The notes below the pieces were generated by a model. The model saw only the letters and a list, made by a program, of their open reading frames with translations, searched no databases and was not told the DNA's origin. A DNA stretch of 64,000 nucleotides from Sinomonas sp. ASV322 (GTDB taxonomy: Bacteria > Actinomycetota > Actinomycetes > Actinomycetales > Micrococcaceae), in assembly GCF_030908245.1 (NCBI RefSeq), contig NZ_JAVFJJ010000004.1, positions 340,288-404,287 of the forward strand, read 5' to 3'. Both the position numbers and the translations under genes were made by a program. Below, piece by piece: positions 26,464 to 36,758 of this stretch. Position 1 is the first letter of the stretch. Every line of letters starts with the position of its first letter.

Positions 26464-27975
26464 ATGGCACGGCGCATCCCCCGAGTCCTGAGCATTGCCG
26501 GCTCCGATCCGTCGGGCGGGGCGGGCATCCAGGCCGACCTGAAGAGCATCGCGGCGATGGGCGGCTACGGCATGGCGGCCATCACGGCCCTCACGGCGCA
26601 GAACACTCAGGGCGTCACGGGCGTGCACACGCCGCCTGCTTCGTTCCTCAGGGCCCAGCTCGAGGCCGTGTCCTCGGATATCGCGATCGACGCCGTCAAG
26701 ATCGGCATGCTGGCCGATGCCGAGGTGATCAGGACTGTCGGCGAGTGGCTCGCGCAGTTCCGGCCCGGCGTCGTCGTCCTCGATCCCGTCATGGTTGCCA
26801 CGAGCGGGGACCGGCTCCTCGCCGACGACGCGGCCGAGGCCCTGCGGGGCCTCCTCCGCCAGGCGGACCTCGTGACGCCGAACCTGCCCGAGCTCGGCGT
26901 GCTCCTCGACGAGCCGACCGCCCCGACGTGGGCGGACGCTCTCGCGCAGGGCGTCCGGCTCTCCGAGCGGACCGGGGCGTCCGTCCTGGTCAAGGGCGGC
27001 CACCTCGCGGAGGCGGGCTGCCCCGACGCGCTCGTGCTGACGGACGACGACGGCGGGGCACCCCGGATCGTCGAGATCCCCGGGGAGCGGGTCCAGACCC
27101 GCAATACCCACGGAACGGGCTGCTCGCTCTCGTCCGCGATGGCGACCATGCAGGCTCGCACGGGCGATTGGGAGGCATCGCTCCGGGTGGTCAAGGAGTG
27201 GCTGCGCGGCGCCCTCGCGGCCTCCGACGAGCTCGAGGTCGGTTCCGGCCACGGGCCCGTGCACCACTTCCATCACGCCGAGGGAAGCGTGCCGCTCGCG
27301 GACGGAGAGTTCGCGGCGGGCCTGTGGGACGCGACCGCGAAGGTCCGCGCGGAGATCGACGCGCTCGCGTTCATCGCGCAGCTCGACACCGGGTCGCTGC
27401 CGGAGAGCCAATTTGCGTACTACCTCGCGCAGGACGCCCAGTACCTCAACGGCTTCTCGCGGGCCCTCGCCCGCGCCAGCGCCCTCGCGCCCACCGAGGA
27501 GGAACAGGCGTTCTGGGCCAATTCCGCCCAGGTTTGCCTCATCGTCGAGGCCGAGCTGCACCGCACGTGGCTCTCGGCGCACCCGCTCCCGACGGGCGAG
27601 GCGCTCTCGCTCGGTCCCGTGACGAAGGCGTACCTCGATCATCTGCTCGCGGCGTCCTCGATGGGCAGCTACGCGGTCCTCGCGGCCGCCGTGCTCCCGT
27701 GCTACTGGATCTACGCGGCTGTGGGGGAGGAATTGCATCGCCGGCACGTCGCGCGCGTCGCCGCGAACCCGGACGCGGGCGCGCATCCGTACGGCGCGTG
27801 GATCGAGACATACGCGGACGAGGCCTTCGCCGAGTCGACGCGACGCGCCATCCGGTACACCGATCGGGCGGGGCGTTCGGCGTCGGCCGCGGACCGGGCC
27901 GCGATGGCGGACGCGTTCCGGCAGTCGACCGTCTACGAGCGCGACTTCTTCGACGCGCCGTCGAAGTACGCCTGA
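26464..27975 (+). CDS. thiD: ThiD-TenA fusion: HMP/HMP-P kinase with thiaminase II
   Basis: Bifunctional thiamine-pathway protein of 503 residues. Residues about 1-262 are ThiD (SIAGSDPSGGAGIQADLK; anion-hole motif NTHGTGCSLSSA), which phosphorylates hydroxymethylpyrimidine and its phosphate. Residues about 280-503 are TenA, which salvages aminopyrimidine; the catalytic Cys413 (VLPCYWIYA), the YLAQDAQYL acidic pocket and the C-terminal YERDFF glutamate are visible. ATG 26464 was chosen, with GGAG 9 nt upstream; a GTG at 26458 overlaps the rne stop. No TPP riboswitch precedes it, and it is probably read through from rne. Confidence 0.93.
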   Translation: MARRIPRVLSIAGSDPSGGAGIQADLKSIAAMGGYGMAAITALTAQNTQGVTGVHTPPASFLRAQLEAVSSDIAIDAVKIGMLADAEVIRTVGEWLAQFRPGVVVLDPVMVATSGDRLLADDAAEALRGLLRQADLVTPNLPELGVLLDEPTAPTWADALAQGVRLSERTGASVLVKGGHLAEAGCPDALVLTDDDGGAPRIVEIPGERVQTRNTHGTGCSLSSAMATMQARTGDWEASLRVVKEWLRGALAASDELEVGSGHGPVHHFHHAEGSVPLADGEFAAGLWDATAKVRAEIDALAFIAQLDTGSLPESQFAYYLAQDAQYLNGFSRALARASALAPTEEEQAFWANSAQVCLIVEAELHRTWLSAHPLPTGEALSLGPVTKAYLDHLLAASSMGSYAVLAAAVLPCYWIYAAVGEELHRRHVARVAANPDAGAHPYGAWIETYADEAFAESTRRAIRYTDRAGRSASAADRAAMADAFRQSTVYERDFFDAPSKYA

Positions 27976-28267
27976 CCGCAGCCTGACTCCGCGTGGGCTA
28001 GACTAGTTCAGCGTGCTTCCCGGCTTTGGGGGTCCACGGCAGCTGTTTTGACTGCGGTGTTCCGCTTATTTGCGGCCGGGTGGAGGATTGGCGTAGTCTA
28101 GATCCTCGGTGCTTACGCCTACCACTGGGTTTTGCTCCCAGGGAATCCCCTCGCGGGCTCACGGCAAGAAGCACAGTCGAGCGTTTCCGGGCCGCTGCAA
28201 GTGCAGCAGCGCGGGGCGCCATGCGCAAGAGCTTTCAGTAATATCGTCGAGAGAAGTGAGTTCCCCA
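27976..28267 (+). promoter_or_regulatory. rplU leader region with two candidate promoters
   Basis: 292 bp without a gene. TAGACT near 28001 and TTGCGG - 18 bp - TAGTCT (28070-28099 area) are promoter-like. The rest could form a ribosomal-protein leader; CTGGGTTTTGCTCCCAG and GCTGCAAGTGCAGC hairpins are visible. Whether L21 autoregulates through it is not known. Confidence 0.4.
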
Positions 28268-28579
28268 GTGGTGTACGCGATTGTCCGCGCCGGCGGCCGT
28301 CAGGAAAAGGTTTCTGTCGGAGATTTCGTGACGCTCAACCGCGTCGCCGGTGAAGCCGGCAGCACCATCGAGCTGCCTGCCCTTCTGCTGGTCGACGGCG
28401 ACAAGGTCACCTCCGCCTCCGCGGAGCTGGCCAAGGTCAAGGTCACGGCTGAGATCCTCGAGGACCTCCGTGGCCCGAAGATCGTCATCCAGAAGTACAA
28501 GAACAAGACGGGCTACAAGAAGCGCCAGGGCCACCGTCAGGACCTGACCAAGGTCAAGATCACCGGCATCAACGCCTGA
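28268..28579 (+). CDS. rplU: 50S ribosomal protein L21
   Basis: 103 residues starting at GTG ([21 protein letters not shown]), the canonical actinobacterial N-terminus. The C-terminal [23 protein letters not shown] motif is the L21 signature. A neighbouring in-frame GTG at 28271 would shorten it by one residue. rpmA follows after 54 bp. Confidence 0.97.
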   Translation: MVYAIVRAGGRQEKVSVGDFVTLNRVAGEAGSTIELPALLLVDGDKVTSASAELAKVKVTAEILEDLRGPKIVIQKYKNKTGYKKRQGHRQDLTKVKITGINA

Positions 28580-28633
28580 TCTCGGTTCCCCCGGACTTCA
28601 CCAACCCAACAGATTCCAAGGTAGGCACAGCTC

Positions 28634-28888
28634 ATGGCACATAAGAAGGGCGCAAGCTCCACCCGCAACGGCCGCGACTCGAACGCGCAGCGCCTCGGCG
28701 TCAAGCGCTTCGGCGGCCAGACCGTCAAGGCCGGCGAGATCCTCGTCCGCCAGCGCGGCACCCACTTCCACCCGGGCAACGGCGTTGGCCGTGGCAAGGA
28801 CGACACCCTGTTCGCCCTTGAGGCCGGCGCCGTGCAGTTCGGCGCGCGTCGTGGCCGCCGCGTCGTGGACATCGTCGCCGCCCAGTAG
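28634..28888 (+). CDS. rpmA: 50S ribosomal protein L27
   Basis: 84 residues. The N-terminus [20 protein letters not shown] is the uncleaved L27 form, followed by LGVKRFGGQ and [10 protein letters not shown]. The N-terminal tail reaches the peptidyl-transferase centre. Cotranscribed with rplU and ended by a strong terminator. Confidence 0.98.
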   Translation: MAHKKGASSTRNGRDSNAQRLGVKRFGGQTVKAGEILVRQRGTHFHPGNGVGRGKDDTLFALEAGAVQFGARRGRRVVDIVAAQ

Positions 28889-28925
28889 TCTGGGTGGCCC
28901 GGCGAGTCCGGACCAAATGTTTTTC

Positions 28926-28962
28926 GGTGGAGCGGGCCAGTGGCCCGCTCCACCTGTTTTTT
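28926..28962 (+). terminator. Rho-independent terminator after rpmA
   Basis: GGTGGAGCGGGCCA (28926-28939) and TGGCCCGCTCCACC (28941-28954), followed by TGTTTTTTC. This is the clearest intrinsic terminator in the window. It separates rplU-rpmA from obgE. Confidence 0.95.
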
Positions 28963-29055
28963 CACCGTGACTGCCCGTTTCCCGGGCGGCGGCGCCCCGG
29001 CACGCCGGGGCGCGCGAACTAGAATCGGGGATGACCCCGGCGTAAGGAGAATGGC

Positions 29056-30663
29056 GTGGCGAGCTTCGTCGACCGCGTGGTGCTGCATGTGTCCGGAGGC
29101 CATGGCGGCCACGGGTGCGTGTCCGTCAAGCGGGAGAAGTTCAAGCCGCTCGGCGGGCCCGACGGCGGCAACGGCGGCAACGGCGGCGACGTCATCCTCC
29201 GGGTTTCCTCCCAGACGACGACGCTCCTCGACTACCACCATTCGCCGCACCGGAACGCGCAGAACGGCGGGCCGGGGATGGGCGACTGGCGCGCCGGCCA
29301 CAGGGGGGAGACGCTCGTCCTCCCGGTTCCTGACGGAACAGTCGTCAAGTCGCGCAACGGCGAGCTGCTCGCCGATCTCGTGGGCGAGGGCGCCGAGTTC
29401 GTCGCCGCGGCCGGCGGCCAGGGCGGCCTCGGCAACGCCGCGCTCGCGACCGCGAAGCGCAAGGCGCCAGGGTTCGCGCTCCTCGGGATCGAGGGCGACG
29501 AGCGGGACATCGTGCTCGAGCTCAAGTCCATCGCGGACGTCGCGCTCGTCGGCTTCCCCTCCGCGGGCAAGTCGAGCCTCATCGCGGCGATGTCCGCCGC
29601 CCGGCCGAAGATCGCCGACTACCCGTTCACGACGCTCGTCCCCAACCTCGGCGTCGTCCAGGCCGGCGACGTGCGCTTCACGATCGCCGACGTGCCGGGC
29701 CTCATCGAGGGCGCGAGTGAGGGGCGGGGCCTCGGGCACGACTTCCTCCGGCACGTCGAGCGCTGCGCCGCGATCGTGCACGTCCTCGACTGCGGATCGC
29801 TCGAGTCGGACCGCAACCCGATGGACGATCTCGACATCATCGAGCGCGAGCTCGCGAAGTACGAGGTCGACATGAGCTTCGCGGGCCCCGACGGCGAGAT
29901 CGTCCCGCTCAACGAGCGCCCCCGGCTCGTCGCGCTCAACAAGGTCGACCTCCCGGACGGCAAGGCCATGGCCGAGATGGTCCGGCCCGAGCTCGAGGCC
30001 CGCGGGTACCGCGTGTTCGAGGTCTCGGCCACGAGCCACGAGGGCCTCCGGAACCTGGGCTTCGCGATGGCGGAGATCGTGCTGAAGGCCCGCGAGGGCC
30101 TCAAGCTCGCGCCGCCCACGGTTGCCCCCACGGTCCTCCGCCCGCGCGCCGTGAACAAGACCGAGTTCACCATCCGCCGCGAGCAGCGGAACCTCGAACC
30201 GCTCTTCCGCGTCCTCGGCGAGAAGCCCGAGCGCTGGGTCAAGCAGACCGACTTCACGAATGAGGAGGCCGTCGGCTACCTGAGCGATCGGCTGAATCGG
30301 CTCGGCGTCGAAGACGAGCTCTTCAAGGTGGGCGCCAAGGCCGGGGACACGGTGGTGATCGGCGACGACGACGCCGTCGTCTTCGACTGGGAGCCGACCA
30401 TGATGGCGGGTGCCGAGCTCCTCGCTGGCCCGCGCGGCACCGACGTGCGCTTCGCGGACTGGAGCCGGCCCACGCGCGCCCAAAAGCGCGAGGAGTATGA
30501 CGACCGCAAGGCGGCGCGCGCCGCCGCCCGCGACGAACTCGAGGCCGAGCGCCGCGCCGGGATCTGGACCGAGTCCAGCCGCCGGAAGGAATGGGCGCCT
30601 GACCTCGCGTCCGAGGAGGAAGCCAGCGGCGATGAATACGGCGATGACGACGTCGAAGGCTGA
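29056..30663 (+). CDS. obgE: Obg family GTPase
   Basis: Ribosome-assembly and stress GTPase of 535 residues. The Gly-rich Obg fold is at the N-terminus ([16 protein letters not shown]), the G domain follows (GFPSAGKSS, near residue 166; NKVDLPDG) and then the OCT domain, with an actinobacterial acidic/basic tail. GTG start at 29056 with AAGGAGA 5 nt upstream. Its last 32 bp overlap proB. Confidence 0.97.
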   Translation: MASFVDRVVLHVSGGHGGHGCVSVKREKFKPLGGPDGGNGGNGGDVILRVSSQTTTLLDYHHSPHRNAQNGGPGMGDWRAGHRGETLVLPVPDGTVVKSRNGELLADLVGEGAEFVAAAGGQGGLGNAALATAKRKAPGFALLGIEGDERDIVLELKSIADVALVGFPSAGKSSLIAAMSAARPKIADYPFTTLVPNLGVVQAGDVRFTIADVPGLIEGASEGRGLGHDFLRHVERCAAIVHVLDCGSLESDRNPMDDLDIIERELAKYEVDMSFAGPDGEIVPLNERPRLVALNKVDLPDGKAMAEMVRPELEARGYRVFEVSATSHEGLRNLGFAMAEIVLKAREGLKLAPPTVAPTVLRPRAVNKTEFTIRREQRNLEPLFRVLGEKPERWVKQTDFTNEEAVGYLSDRLNRLGVEDELFKVGAKAGDTVVIGDDDAVVFDWEPTMMAGAELLAGPRGTDVRFADWSRPTRAQKREEYDDRKAARAAARDELEAERRAGIWTESSRRKEWAPDLASEEEASGDEYGDDDVEG

Positions 30664-31795
30664 CGTGGCGGTCGACCTGGGGGAGCGCGGCCGTGAATGG
30701 CTGCCGGAGGCGCGCCGGATCGTCGTCAAGGTCGGCTCGTCGTCCCTCACGACCATCCGCGGGGGCATCTCGGAGCAGTCGCTCGCGGCGCTCGTCGACA
30801 CGCTCGCCGAGCGGGCGAACGCGGGGACCGAGATCGTCCTCGTCTCCTCTGGGGCCATCGCGGCGGGGCTCGCGCCGCTCGGCCTCGCGAAGCGCCCGCG
30901 GGATCTCGCGACCCAGCAGGCGGCCGCGAGCGTCGGCCAAGGGCTCCTCATGGCGCGCTACACGCAGGCCTTCGGCGCCCACGGCGTCACGGTGAGCCAG
31001 GTCCTCCTCACGGCGGACGACCTCGTGCGCCGCACCCAGTACAAGAACGCCCACCGCGCGCTCGAGAAGCTCCTCAACCTCGGCGTCGTGCCCGTCGTGA
31101 ATGAGAACGACACCGTCGCGACCCACGAGATCCGCTTCGGCGACAACGACCGGCTTGCCGCGCTCGTCGCGCACCTCGTGCACGCCGACGCGCTCGTGCT
31201 CCTCTCCGACGTGGACTCCGTCTACACCGGCCCGCCGTCCGAGGGCGGCGAGCGGATTCCGCACGTGGGCGGCTCGCAGGACCTCGACGGCGTCCGGATC
31301 GGGACGACCGGCGCGGCCGGCGTCGGCACGGGAGGCATGTCCACGAAGATCGAGGCCGCAAGCATCGCCGCGGGCTCGGGGATCCCCGCGCTCGTGACGT
31401 CGACCGCGGCCGCCGCACGCGCCCTCGCGGGCGAGGACGTGGGCACGTGGTTCAGCGTGAGCGGTCGGCGGAAGCCCGTGCGGCTCCTGTGGCTTGCGCA
31501 CCTCGCCGCGACGAGGGGAACCCTGACGGTCGACGACGGCGCCGTGAGGGCCGTTGCCCAGCGTCACCGTTCGCTGCTCCCGGCGGGCATCACGGCGGTG
31601 CACGGCGAATTCGAGGCCGGCGACCCGGTCGAGATCGCGGATCAGGCGGGGCACGTCGTCGCGCGCGGGATCGTCAACTTCTCGGCGGACGAGCTCCCCG
31701 CGATGCTCGGCCGCTCCACGATGGACCTCGGGCGCGAGCTCGGACCCGAGTATGAGCGTGTGGTCGTTCACACAGACGACCTCGTGCTCCTCTAG
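30632..31795 (+). CDS. proB: Glutamate 5-kinase
   Basis: First enzyme of proline synthesis: phosphorylates glutamate. It is 387 residues with the amino-acid kinase domain ([57 protein letters not shown]) and a C-terminal PUA domain (about residues 290-387). ATG 30632 is preferred because GAGGAGGA lies 11 nt upstream; ATG 30644 is possible. It overlaps the end of obgE, so translation is probably coupled. Confidence 0.95.
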   Translation: MNTAMTTSKADVAVDLGERGREWLPEARRIVVKVGSSSLTTIRGGISEQSLAALVDTLAERANAGTEIVLVSSGAIAAGLAPLGLAKRPRDLATQQAAASVGQGLLMARYTQAFGAHGVTVSQVLLTADDLVRRTQYKNAHRALEKLLNLGVVPVVNENDTVATHEIRFGDNDRLAALVAHLVHADALVLLSDVDSVYTGPPSEGGERIPHVGGSQDLDGVRIGTTGAAGVGTGGMSTKIEAASIAAGSGIPALVTSTAAAARALAGEDVGTWFSVSGRRKPVRLLWLAHLAATRGTLTVDDGAVRAVAQRHRSLLPAGITAVHGEFEAGDPVEIADQAGHVVARGIVNFSADELPAMLGRSTMDLGRELGPEYERVVVHTDDLVLL

Positions 31796-31812
31796 CTCGT
31801 AGACTGGAAGGC

Positions 31813-33147
31813 ATGACTGACACCGTCGCCCACCACGAGACCGCCCACGCCGCCGCGCAGGAGGCCGAACTCCCGGCCGCCCAGCCGGCCGACGTCGAGG
31901 CCGCCGTGCTCGCGGTCGGCGACCGTGCCCGCGTGGCGTCGCGCGCCGTCGCCCGCGCCAACCGCGCGTGGAAGGACCGCGCGCTGCTCGCCATCGGCGC
32001 CGCGCTCAAGGAGCACGAGTCCCGCATCCTCGCCGCGAACGAGCAGGACCTCGAGTCCGGGCGGCGGAACGGGACCTCGAAGGCCCTGCTCGACCGCCTG
32101 GCCCTCACGCCCGCGCGCATCGACGGCCTCGTCGCGGCGCTCGAGAATCTCGCGGGGCTGCCGGATCCGGTCGGGACGGTGGTCCGGGGGCAGACGCTTC
32201 CCAATGGACTGCGCATGCGCCAGATCAACGTCCCGATGGGTGTCGTGGCGGCGATCTACGAGGCTCGGCCCAATGTGACCGTCGATATCGCCGGTCTCGC
32301 GCTCAAGAGCGGCAACGCCGTCATCCTCCGTGGCGGGAGCGCCGCCGCGCACACCAACCGCGAGCTCGTCGCGATCCTGCGCGACACGCTCGTGGACGTC
32401 GGGCTGCCTGCGGATGCGGTCCAGACGATCGACGAGTACGGCCGCGCAGGCGCTGAGGTGCTCATGAAGGCCCGCGGCCGCGTCGACGTGCTCATTCCGC
32501 GCGGCGGGCGCGAGCTCATCCAGAACGTTGTGCTCAACTCGACCGTGCCGGTCATCGAGACCGGCGAGGGCAACGTCCACATCTTCGTCGACGAGTCGGC
32601 GGACGAGGACATGGCCGTCGAGATCCTGCTCAACGCCAAGACCCAGCGCCCGAGCGTGTGCAACACGGTCGAGACGCTCCTGGTGCATTCGAAGAGCACG
32701 GTGCTGCCCGCCGTCGCCCGCGCCCTCGCCGAGCGCGGCGTGCGGCTCCACGTCGACGGACGCACCCTGGGCGCCCTCCCCGAAGGCATCGCGGGAACTC
32801 CGGCGACCGACTACGACTGGGCGACCGAGTACATGGACCTCGACCTCGCCGTGGCGACGGTCGATTCCCTCGACGAGGCGCTCGAGCACATCCGGCGGTG
32901 GAGCACCGGGCACACTGAGGCGATCATCACAAACGACCTCCGCAATGCGGAGCGCTTTATCGCCGAGATCGATTCGGCGGCCGTGATTGTCAACGCGTCG
33001 ACCCGCTTCACGGATGGCGGAGAGCTCGGGCTCGGCGCCGAGGTGGGCATTTCGACCCAGAAGCTGCATGCTCGCGGGCCCATGGGACTGACCGAGCTCA
33101 CGACGACGAAGTGGATCGTGCAGGGCGAGGGCCAGGTGCGCGGCTAG
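31813..33147 (+). CDS. proA: Gamma-glutamyl phosphate reductase
   Basis: Second enzyme of proline synthesis: reduces gamma-glutamyl phosphate to the semialdehyde with NADPH. It is 444 residues with an aldehyde-dehydrogenase fold and catalytic Cys283 (RPSVCNTVETLLVH). MGVVAAIYEARPNVT is the family signature. It starts 17 bp after proB and forms an operon with it. Confidence 0.96.
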   Translation: MTDTVAHHETAHAAAQEAELPAAQPADVEAAVLAVGDRARVASRAVARANRAWKDRALLAIGAALKEHESRILAANEQDLESGRRNGTSKALLDRLALTPARIDGLVAALENLAGLPDPVGTVVRGQTLPNGLRMRQINVPMGVVAAIYEARPNVTVDIAGLALKSGNAVILRGGSAAAHTNRELVAILRDTLVDVGLPADAVQTIDEYGRAGAEVLMKARGRVDVLIPRGGRELIQNVVLNSTVPVIETGEGNVHIFVDESADEDMAVEILLNAKTQRPSVCNTVETLLVHSKSTVLPAVARALAERGVRLHVDGRTLGALPEGIAGTPATDYDWATEYMDLDLAVATVDSLDEALEHIRRWSTGHTEAIITNDLRNAERFIAEIDSAAVIVNASTRFTDGGELGLGAEVGISTQKLHARGPMGLTELTTTKWIVQGEGQVRG

Positions 33148-33248
33148 CACGCGCGGCGAGCCTCGAACGGCTGCAGTGCCGGGGTAGGATGAGCGGAAGA
33201 AGAGATCACCCAGTGATCGCAAGGATCCAAGGTTTTTAAGGGGTAACC

Positions 33249-33500
33249 ATGCTGGCAGTACTCATGTCGACCGCGCTCACGGTCAGCGCCGAGGCCGCGG
33301 GACACGAGGACCCCGCGCCCACCATTGCGCCGCCGTTCGTCGTCGGCGGTGTGCTCTTCGCGATCTTCGTGATCCTCATGTTCGTCACGCTCTCGTACAC
33401 GAACCTCGGCCGCCGCCACTCGGCCACGGAAGAGCACGCGGATCCCCACCGACAGCACCCCAACAAGCACGACCGCCATCAGGGCGCTGCGAGCCACTGA
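33249..33500 (+). CDS. Small single-pass membrane protein
   Basis: 83 residues. A first hydrophobic stretch (MLAVLMSTALTVSAEAAG) could be a signal or anchor; a clear membrane helix follows at about residues 29-50 (FVVGGVLFAIFVILMFVTLSY). The tail is His/Arg/Asp-rich (HADPHRQHPNKHDRHQGAASH). Similar short proteins sit between proA and nadD in related actinobacteria, but no function is known to me. AAGGGG precedes the ATG. A -10-like TAGGAT lies about 65 bp upstream. Confidence 0.75.
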   Translation: MLAVLMSTALTVSAEAAGHEDPAPTIAPPFVVGGVLFAIFVILMFVTLSYTNLGRRHSATEEHADPHRQHPNKHDRHQGAASH

Positions 33501-33503
33501 CCC

Positions 33504-34211
33504 TTGGCCGAACCAGTGCAGGTGCCCGGAGGGCGGCGCGTCCGCCTCGGTGTGATGGGTGGGACCTTCGACCCGATCCACCATGGGCACCTCGTGGCGG
33601 CGAGCGAGGTCGCGTCGAAGTTCGGGCTCGACGAAGTGGTCTTCGTGCCGACCGGCGAGCCGTGGCAGAAGTCCAGCCGGCGCGTGAGCCTCGCGGAGCA
33701 CCGCTATCTCATGACCGTCATTGCGACGGCGTCGAATCCGCGGTTCACCGTGAGCCGGGTCGACATCGAGCGCCCCGGGCCCACGTACACGATCGACACC
33801 CTCCGCGACCTCAGGGCCGAGCGCCCCGAGGCGGACCTGTACTTCATTACGGGTGCGGACGCCATGGCGCAGATCGTCTCGTGGAAGGACGTCGACGAGC
33901 TGTGGGCTCTGGCCCACTTCGTCGGCGTGACTCGGCCGGGCCATGAGCTGCCCGATCTGAGCCGCGCGGAAGTGAGCCTCCTCGAGGTGCCTGCCATGGC
34001 GATATCGTCCACGGACTGTCGTGCGCGCGTGGCCGCGCGTGAGCCCGTGTGGTACCTCGTGCCCGACGGCGTGGTGCAGTACATCGCGAAGTACGGCCTG
34101 TACAGCGACGGCGCGGATGCGCAGGGCGCGGCCGACGTCGTCCACTTGGCCCCCGCTGAGGGGCTGCGTCGGGGGCTCGGAGACACCGGCAGCACCTCAG
34201 CGGCGGGGTGA
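33504..34211 (+). CDS. nadD: Nicotinate-nucleotide adenylyltransferase
   Basis: Adenylates nicotinate mononucleotide in NAD synthesis. It is 235 residues. The nucleotidyltransferase motif [12 protein letters not shown] is near the N-terminus and the [10 protein letters not shown] motif near the C-terminus. The start is uncertain: a TTG at 33504, 3 bp after the preceding stop, gives a normal lead-in ([20 protein letters not shown]), but no strong ribosome-binding site is seen. The last 25 residues are a poorly conserved tail. Confidence 0.93.
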   Translation: MAEPVQVPGGRRVRLGVMGGTFDPIHHGHLVAASEVASKFGLDEVVFVPTGEPWQKSSRRVSLAEHRYLMTVIATASNPRFTVSRVDIERPGPTYTIDTLRDLRAERPEADLYFITGADAMAQIVSWKDVDELWALAHFVGVTRPGHELPDLSRAEVSLLEVPAMAISSTDCRARVAAREPVWYLVPDGVVQYIAKYGLYSDGADAQGAADVVHLAPAEGLRRGLGDTGSTSAAG

Positions 34212-34219
34212 ACAGATTT

Positions 34220-35518
34220 ATGAACAACGAAGAGAAGCCCATGACGAGCCGTCGCGAACGGCGCCTCGCGCAGGCTGCCCGCGCCGACGAGCGACTCGGG
34301 CTGACCCCTGCCCAGTCGCGCGCGGAGGAAGAGGCGCGGGCGTCGGCCGAGGCCCGTGGAGACGGCGGGCCGGACGTTCTCGAGGGATCGGCGGCCCCCT
34401 CGCGCGAGGCGGCTGCGCTCCAAGGCGCGCCCGCGGTGCGCTCGGGTAAGTCCGCCGCGCGTGACGGTGGCCCGGCCGTGAGCACGGAGACGGGGCGTAT
34501 CCGGGCTCGCCGCGCGCTCGACGTTCCACCCGATTCCGTTCGGGCTGAACGCACCTCGCAGGTGCGCGCTCGCGACCGCGAGGCGCATCGGGTCTTGCGC
34601 GAGCTCGCCGAGAAGGAGCACGCGGCTCAGTTCCCGAGCCGTCGGTCGCTGCGCCAGCAGACTCAGGCTCCCGGTGGCGAATGGGAGGTGCAGGAGCAGG
34701 AGTTGGCCCCAGAGGCCGGAGTGCCTCCGCTCCCGCAGCGCGCGCCGGCGTCCGGCGATATCCCGGCTCAGGCCCTCCCCGTCGTCCCGGCGGCGCCCCC
34801 TCAGGAAGGGCCGGGGCCGCTCCCGGGCGAGGCCCCGCCGTCGTCCGCTCCCGGCAACGGCGTGCAGGCGCCCGGGCGACCTGCGCCGGTCCGGCGCGCA
34901 CCGGTGCGCCAGGCCCCGGACGGGTCGCCTGTGCTGGGGCCCGAGACGGGTTCCTTCAGCCGGCTGAGCCACGAGCAGATCGCGGCCGCGCGCGAGGCGC
35001 TCAAGGGGCAGGCGAAGAATCAGGCGGTTCCGGGGGCGGGGCCGCGAGGCGAGGGCGACGCCGTCGACCCAGAGGTGCTCAAGCAGCAGGTCGCGGTCGC
35101 GGAGCGTGAGGCGATCCTGAGCCGGCGCGCCCAGGCGCGTCAGCGGCTCGCCGAGGAGACGAAGCGCGACGCCGAGGCGACCCGCAAGGCCGGGCCAGCG
35201 CCGACGTCGGCGAACAACCTCGCGATGGTGACGCCGCTCGAATTCATGAAGGTTCCGGGGCTCCCGCACCCGGTCATGAAGCCCCCGACCACGACGCACG
35301 TCCCCGTCGTGACGGACAGGACGCCAGAGCAGCGCGGCCGGGGTCGCACCGCGGCGTCGGAGGCCGCCCCGATTGCGGCGGCCTCGGCCCACGGCCTTGA
35401 GCCGCTGCGGCCGCAGACCTCGCGCGTGAATCGGGAGCGGCTTTTCTTCCTTTCCATCGGCGCCCTCGGCATCGTGGCCCTCGTTGTGGCCGTCCTCATC
35501 GTGCTGCTCGGCAGATAG
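34220..35518 (+). CDS. Ala/Pro/Arg-rich protein with C-terminal membrane anchor
   Basis: A 432-residue protein of unknown function. Most of it is low-complexity, Ala-, Pro-, Glu- and Arg-rich sequence with helical stretches (VAVEREAILSRRAQARQRLAEETKRDAEATRK), ending in a single membrane helix (about residues 408-430, LFFLSIGALGIVALVVAVLIVL). That makes it a tail-anchored or type II membrane protein. ATG 34220 is chosen because GGGGTGA (the nadD stop region) lies 8 nt upstream and matches anti-SD well; GTG 34208 and ATG 34241 are alternatives. It sits in the nadD-rsfS operon, but an NAD or ribosome role is only guessable from position. Confidence 0.75.
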   Translation: MNNEEKPMTSRRERRLAQAARADERLGLTPAQSRAEEEARASAEARGDGGPDVLEGSAAPSREAAALQGAPAVRSGKSAARDGGPAVSTETGRIRARRALDVPPDSVRAERTSQVRARDREAHRVLRELAEKEHAAQFPSRRSLRQQTQAPGGEWEVQEQELAPEAGVPPLPQRAPASGDIPAQALPVVPAAPPQEGPGPLPGEAPPSSAPGNGVQAPGRPAPVRRAPVRQAPDGSPVLGPETGSFSRLSHEQIAAAREALKGQAKNQAVPGAGPRGEGDAVDPEVLKQQVAVAEREAILSRRAQARQRLAEETKRDAEATRKAGPAPTSANNLAMVTPLEFMKVPGLPHPVMKPPTTTHVPVVTDRTPEQRGRGRTAASEAAPIAAASAHGLEPLRPQTSRVNRERLFFLSIGALGIVALVVAVLIVLLGR

Positions 35519-35555
35519 CCCGCGGCGCGGAATACCAAGACATCTAGGAGCATGT

Positions 35556-35945
35556 GTGAGCGCAACTGAAGCCGTCGTCGAGTCCGCCAAGGTGGCCGCC
35601 AAGGCCGCGGCGGACAAGCTGGCGGAGAATATCGTGGCGATGGACGTGAGCGAGCGGCTCGCGATCACCGACCTCTTCGTCATCGCTTCGGCGCCGACCG
35701 AACGCCAGGTCAACTCGATCGTCGACAACATCGAGGACGAGCTCATCAAACTCGATCGCCGCCCCGTCCGCCGTGAGGGGCGCACCGAGGGCCGGTGGGT
35801 CCTTCTTGATTACGGCGACATGGTCATCCACGTCATGCACGACGAGGACCGGGCCTTCTACGCCCTCGAGCGGCTCTGGAAGGACTGCCCCGTGGTGGAC
35901 CTCGGGCTCGAGGAGCCCGGCGCCGCGGCCACGGCGGTCGGCTGA
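35556..35945 (+). CDS. rsfS: Ribosomal silencing factor RsfS
   Basis: Binds L14 and blocks 30S/50S joining in stationary phase. It is 129 residues with the conserved core VAMDVSERLAITDLFVIASA...EGRTEGRWVLLDYGDMVIHVMHDEDRAFYALERLW. GTG start with TAGGAG 5 nt upstream. The phosphatase gene begins 6 bp after its stop, as in M. tuberculosis (Rv2420c-Rv2419c). Confidence 0.96.
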   Translation: MSATEAVVESAKVAAKAAADKLAENIVAMDVSERLAITDLFVIASAPTERQVNSIVDNIEDELIKLDRRPVRREGRTEGRWVLLDYGDMVIHVMHDEDRAFYALERLWKDCPVVDLGLEEPGAAATAVG

Positions 35946-35951
35946 GCCGCG

Positions 35952-36620
35952 GTGGGGCACCGGAGGATCGTCTTCTGGCGGCACGGCCGCACCGACTGGA
36001 ACGCGGCGGGCCGCTTCCAAGGGCAGACGGACGTCCCGCTCAATGACGACGGCGTGCGGCAGGCGAAGCACGCCGCGCGCCTGCTGGCCGCCATGGGGCC
36101 GACGGCCATCGTCTCGTCCGACCTCGAGCGTACGCGGTCGACGGCGGATGCCCTCGCCGCCGAGACCGGGCTGCCCGTCGCCTTGGATCCGGGCCTGCGG
36201 GAGACCAATGCGGGGCGCTGGCAGGGGCTGACGTTCGACGAGATCCGGGGCGTCGACGGCGAGGAGCTCTCGCGCTGGGAGGACGGGGACGTCCAGGTGC
36301 CCGCAGGCGGTGCCGAGACACGGCTCGACGTCGCTGCGCGGACGCGTGCTGCCGTCTCTCGGGCGCTTGCCTCGATGGGGGAGACTGGCACGCTCGTTGT
36401 GGTGAGCCACGGTGGGGCGATCCGCGTTGCCCTTGCCGAGCTGCTGGGGCTCCCGTATGAGCTGTGGGGCGCTTTGTCGGGGCTGTCGAACTGCAACTGG
36501 TCCGTTCTGGAGGAACGATCCCCTCGGCGTTTTGCTGGGTCTGACGGGCGTTCTCGGTGGCGGCTCGGGGAGCACAATGCGGGTACCTTGCTTGTGCCGG
36601 TTGCGGTGGTCGAGGGCTGA
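35952..36620 (+). CDS. Histidine phosphatase (phosphoglycerate-mutase-like)
   Basis: 222 residues with the phosphohistidine motif WRHGRTDWN at the N-terminus and the second histidine in VVVSHGGAIRV. The gene next to rsfS in M. tuberculosis (Rv2419c) is glucosyl-3-phosphoglycerate phosphatase; whether this one shares the substrate is inference from position. GTG start, 6 bp after rsfS. Last gene before the tRNA-Ala pair. Confidence 0.9.
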   Translation: MGHRRIVFWRHGRTDWNAAGRFQGQTDVPLNDDGVRQAKHAARLLAAMGPTAIVSSDLERTRSTADALAAETGLPVALDPGLRETNAGRWQGLTFDEIRGVDGEELSRWEDGDVQVPAGGAETRLDVAARTRAAVSRALASMGETGTLVVVSHGGAIRVALAELLGLPYELWGALSGLSNCNWSVLEERSPRRFAGSDGRSRWRLGEHNAGTLLVPVAVVEG

Positions 36621-36673
36621 GCTTTGGGGGCCGTTCTGGGGCCCTCTGCGGCTGTGTCTGGGGGCTGGTCGAT

Positions 36674-36703
36674 TTGTGCGGCGTGGGCCGCGCGGTCTAA
36701 GAT
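36674..36703 (+). promoter_or_regulatory. Promoter of the tRNA-Ala pair
   Basis: TTGTGC (36674-36679), an 18-bp spacer and TAAGAT (36698-36703), about 55 bp before the first tRNA. Confidence 0.6.
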
Positions 36704-36758
36704 AGACGAGTTGCTCCGACGGGAGAGGGTTGTTTCCTCTGATCTCGCGGGCGATCCT

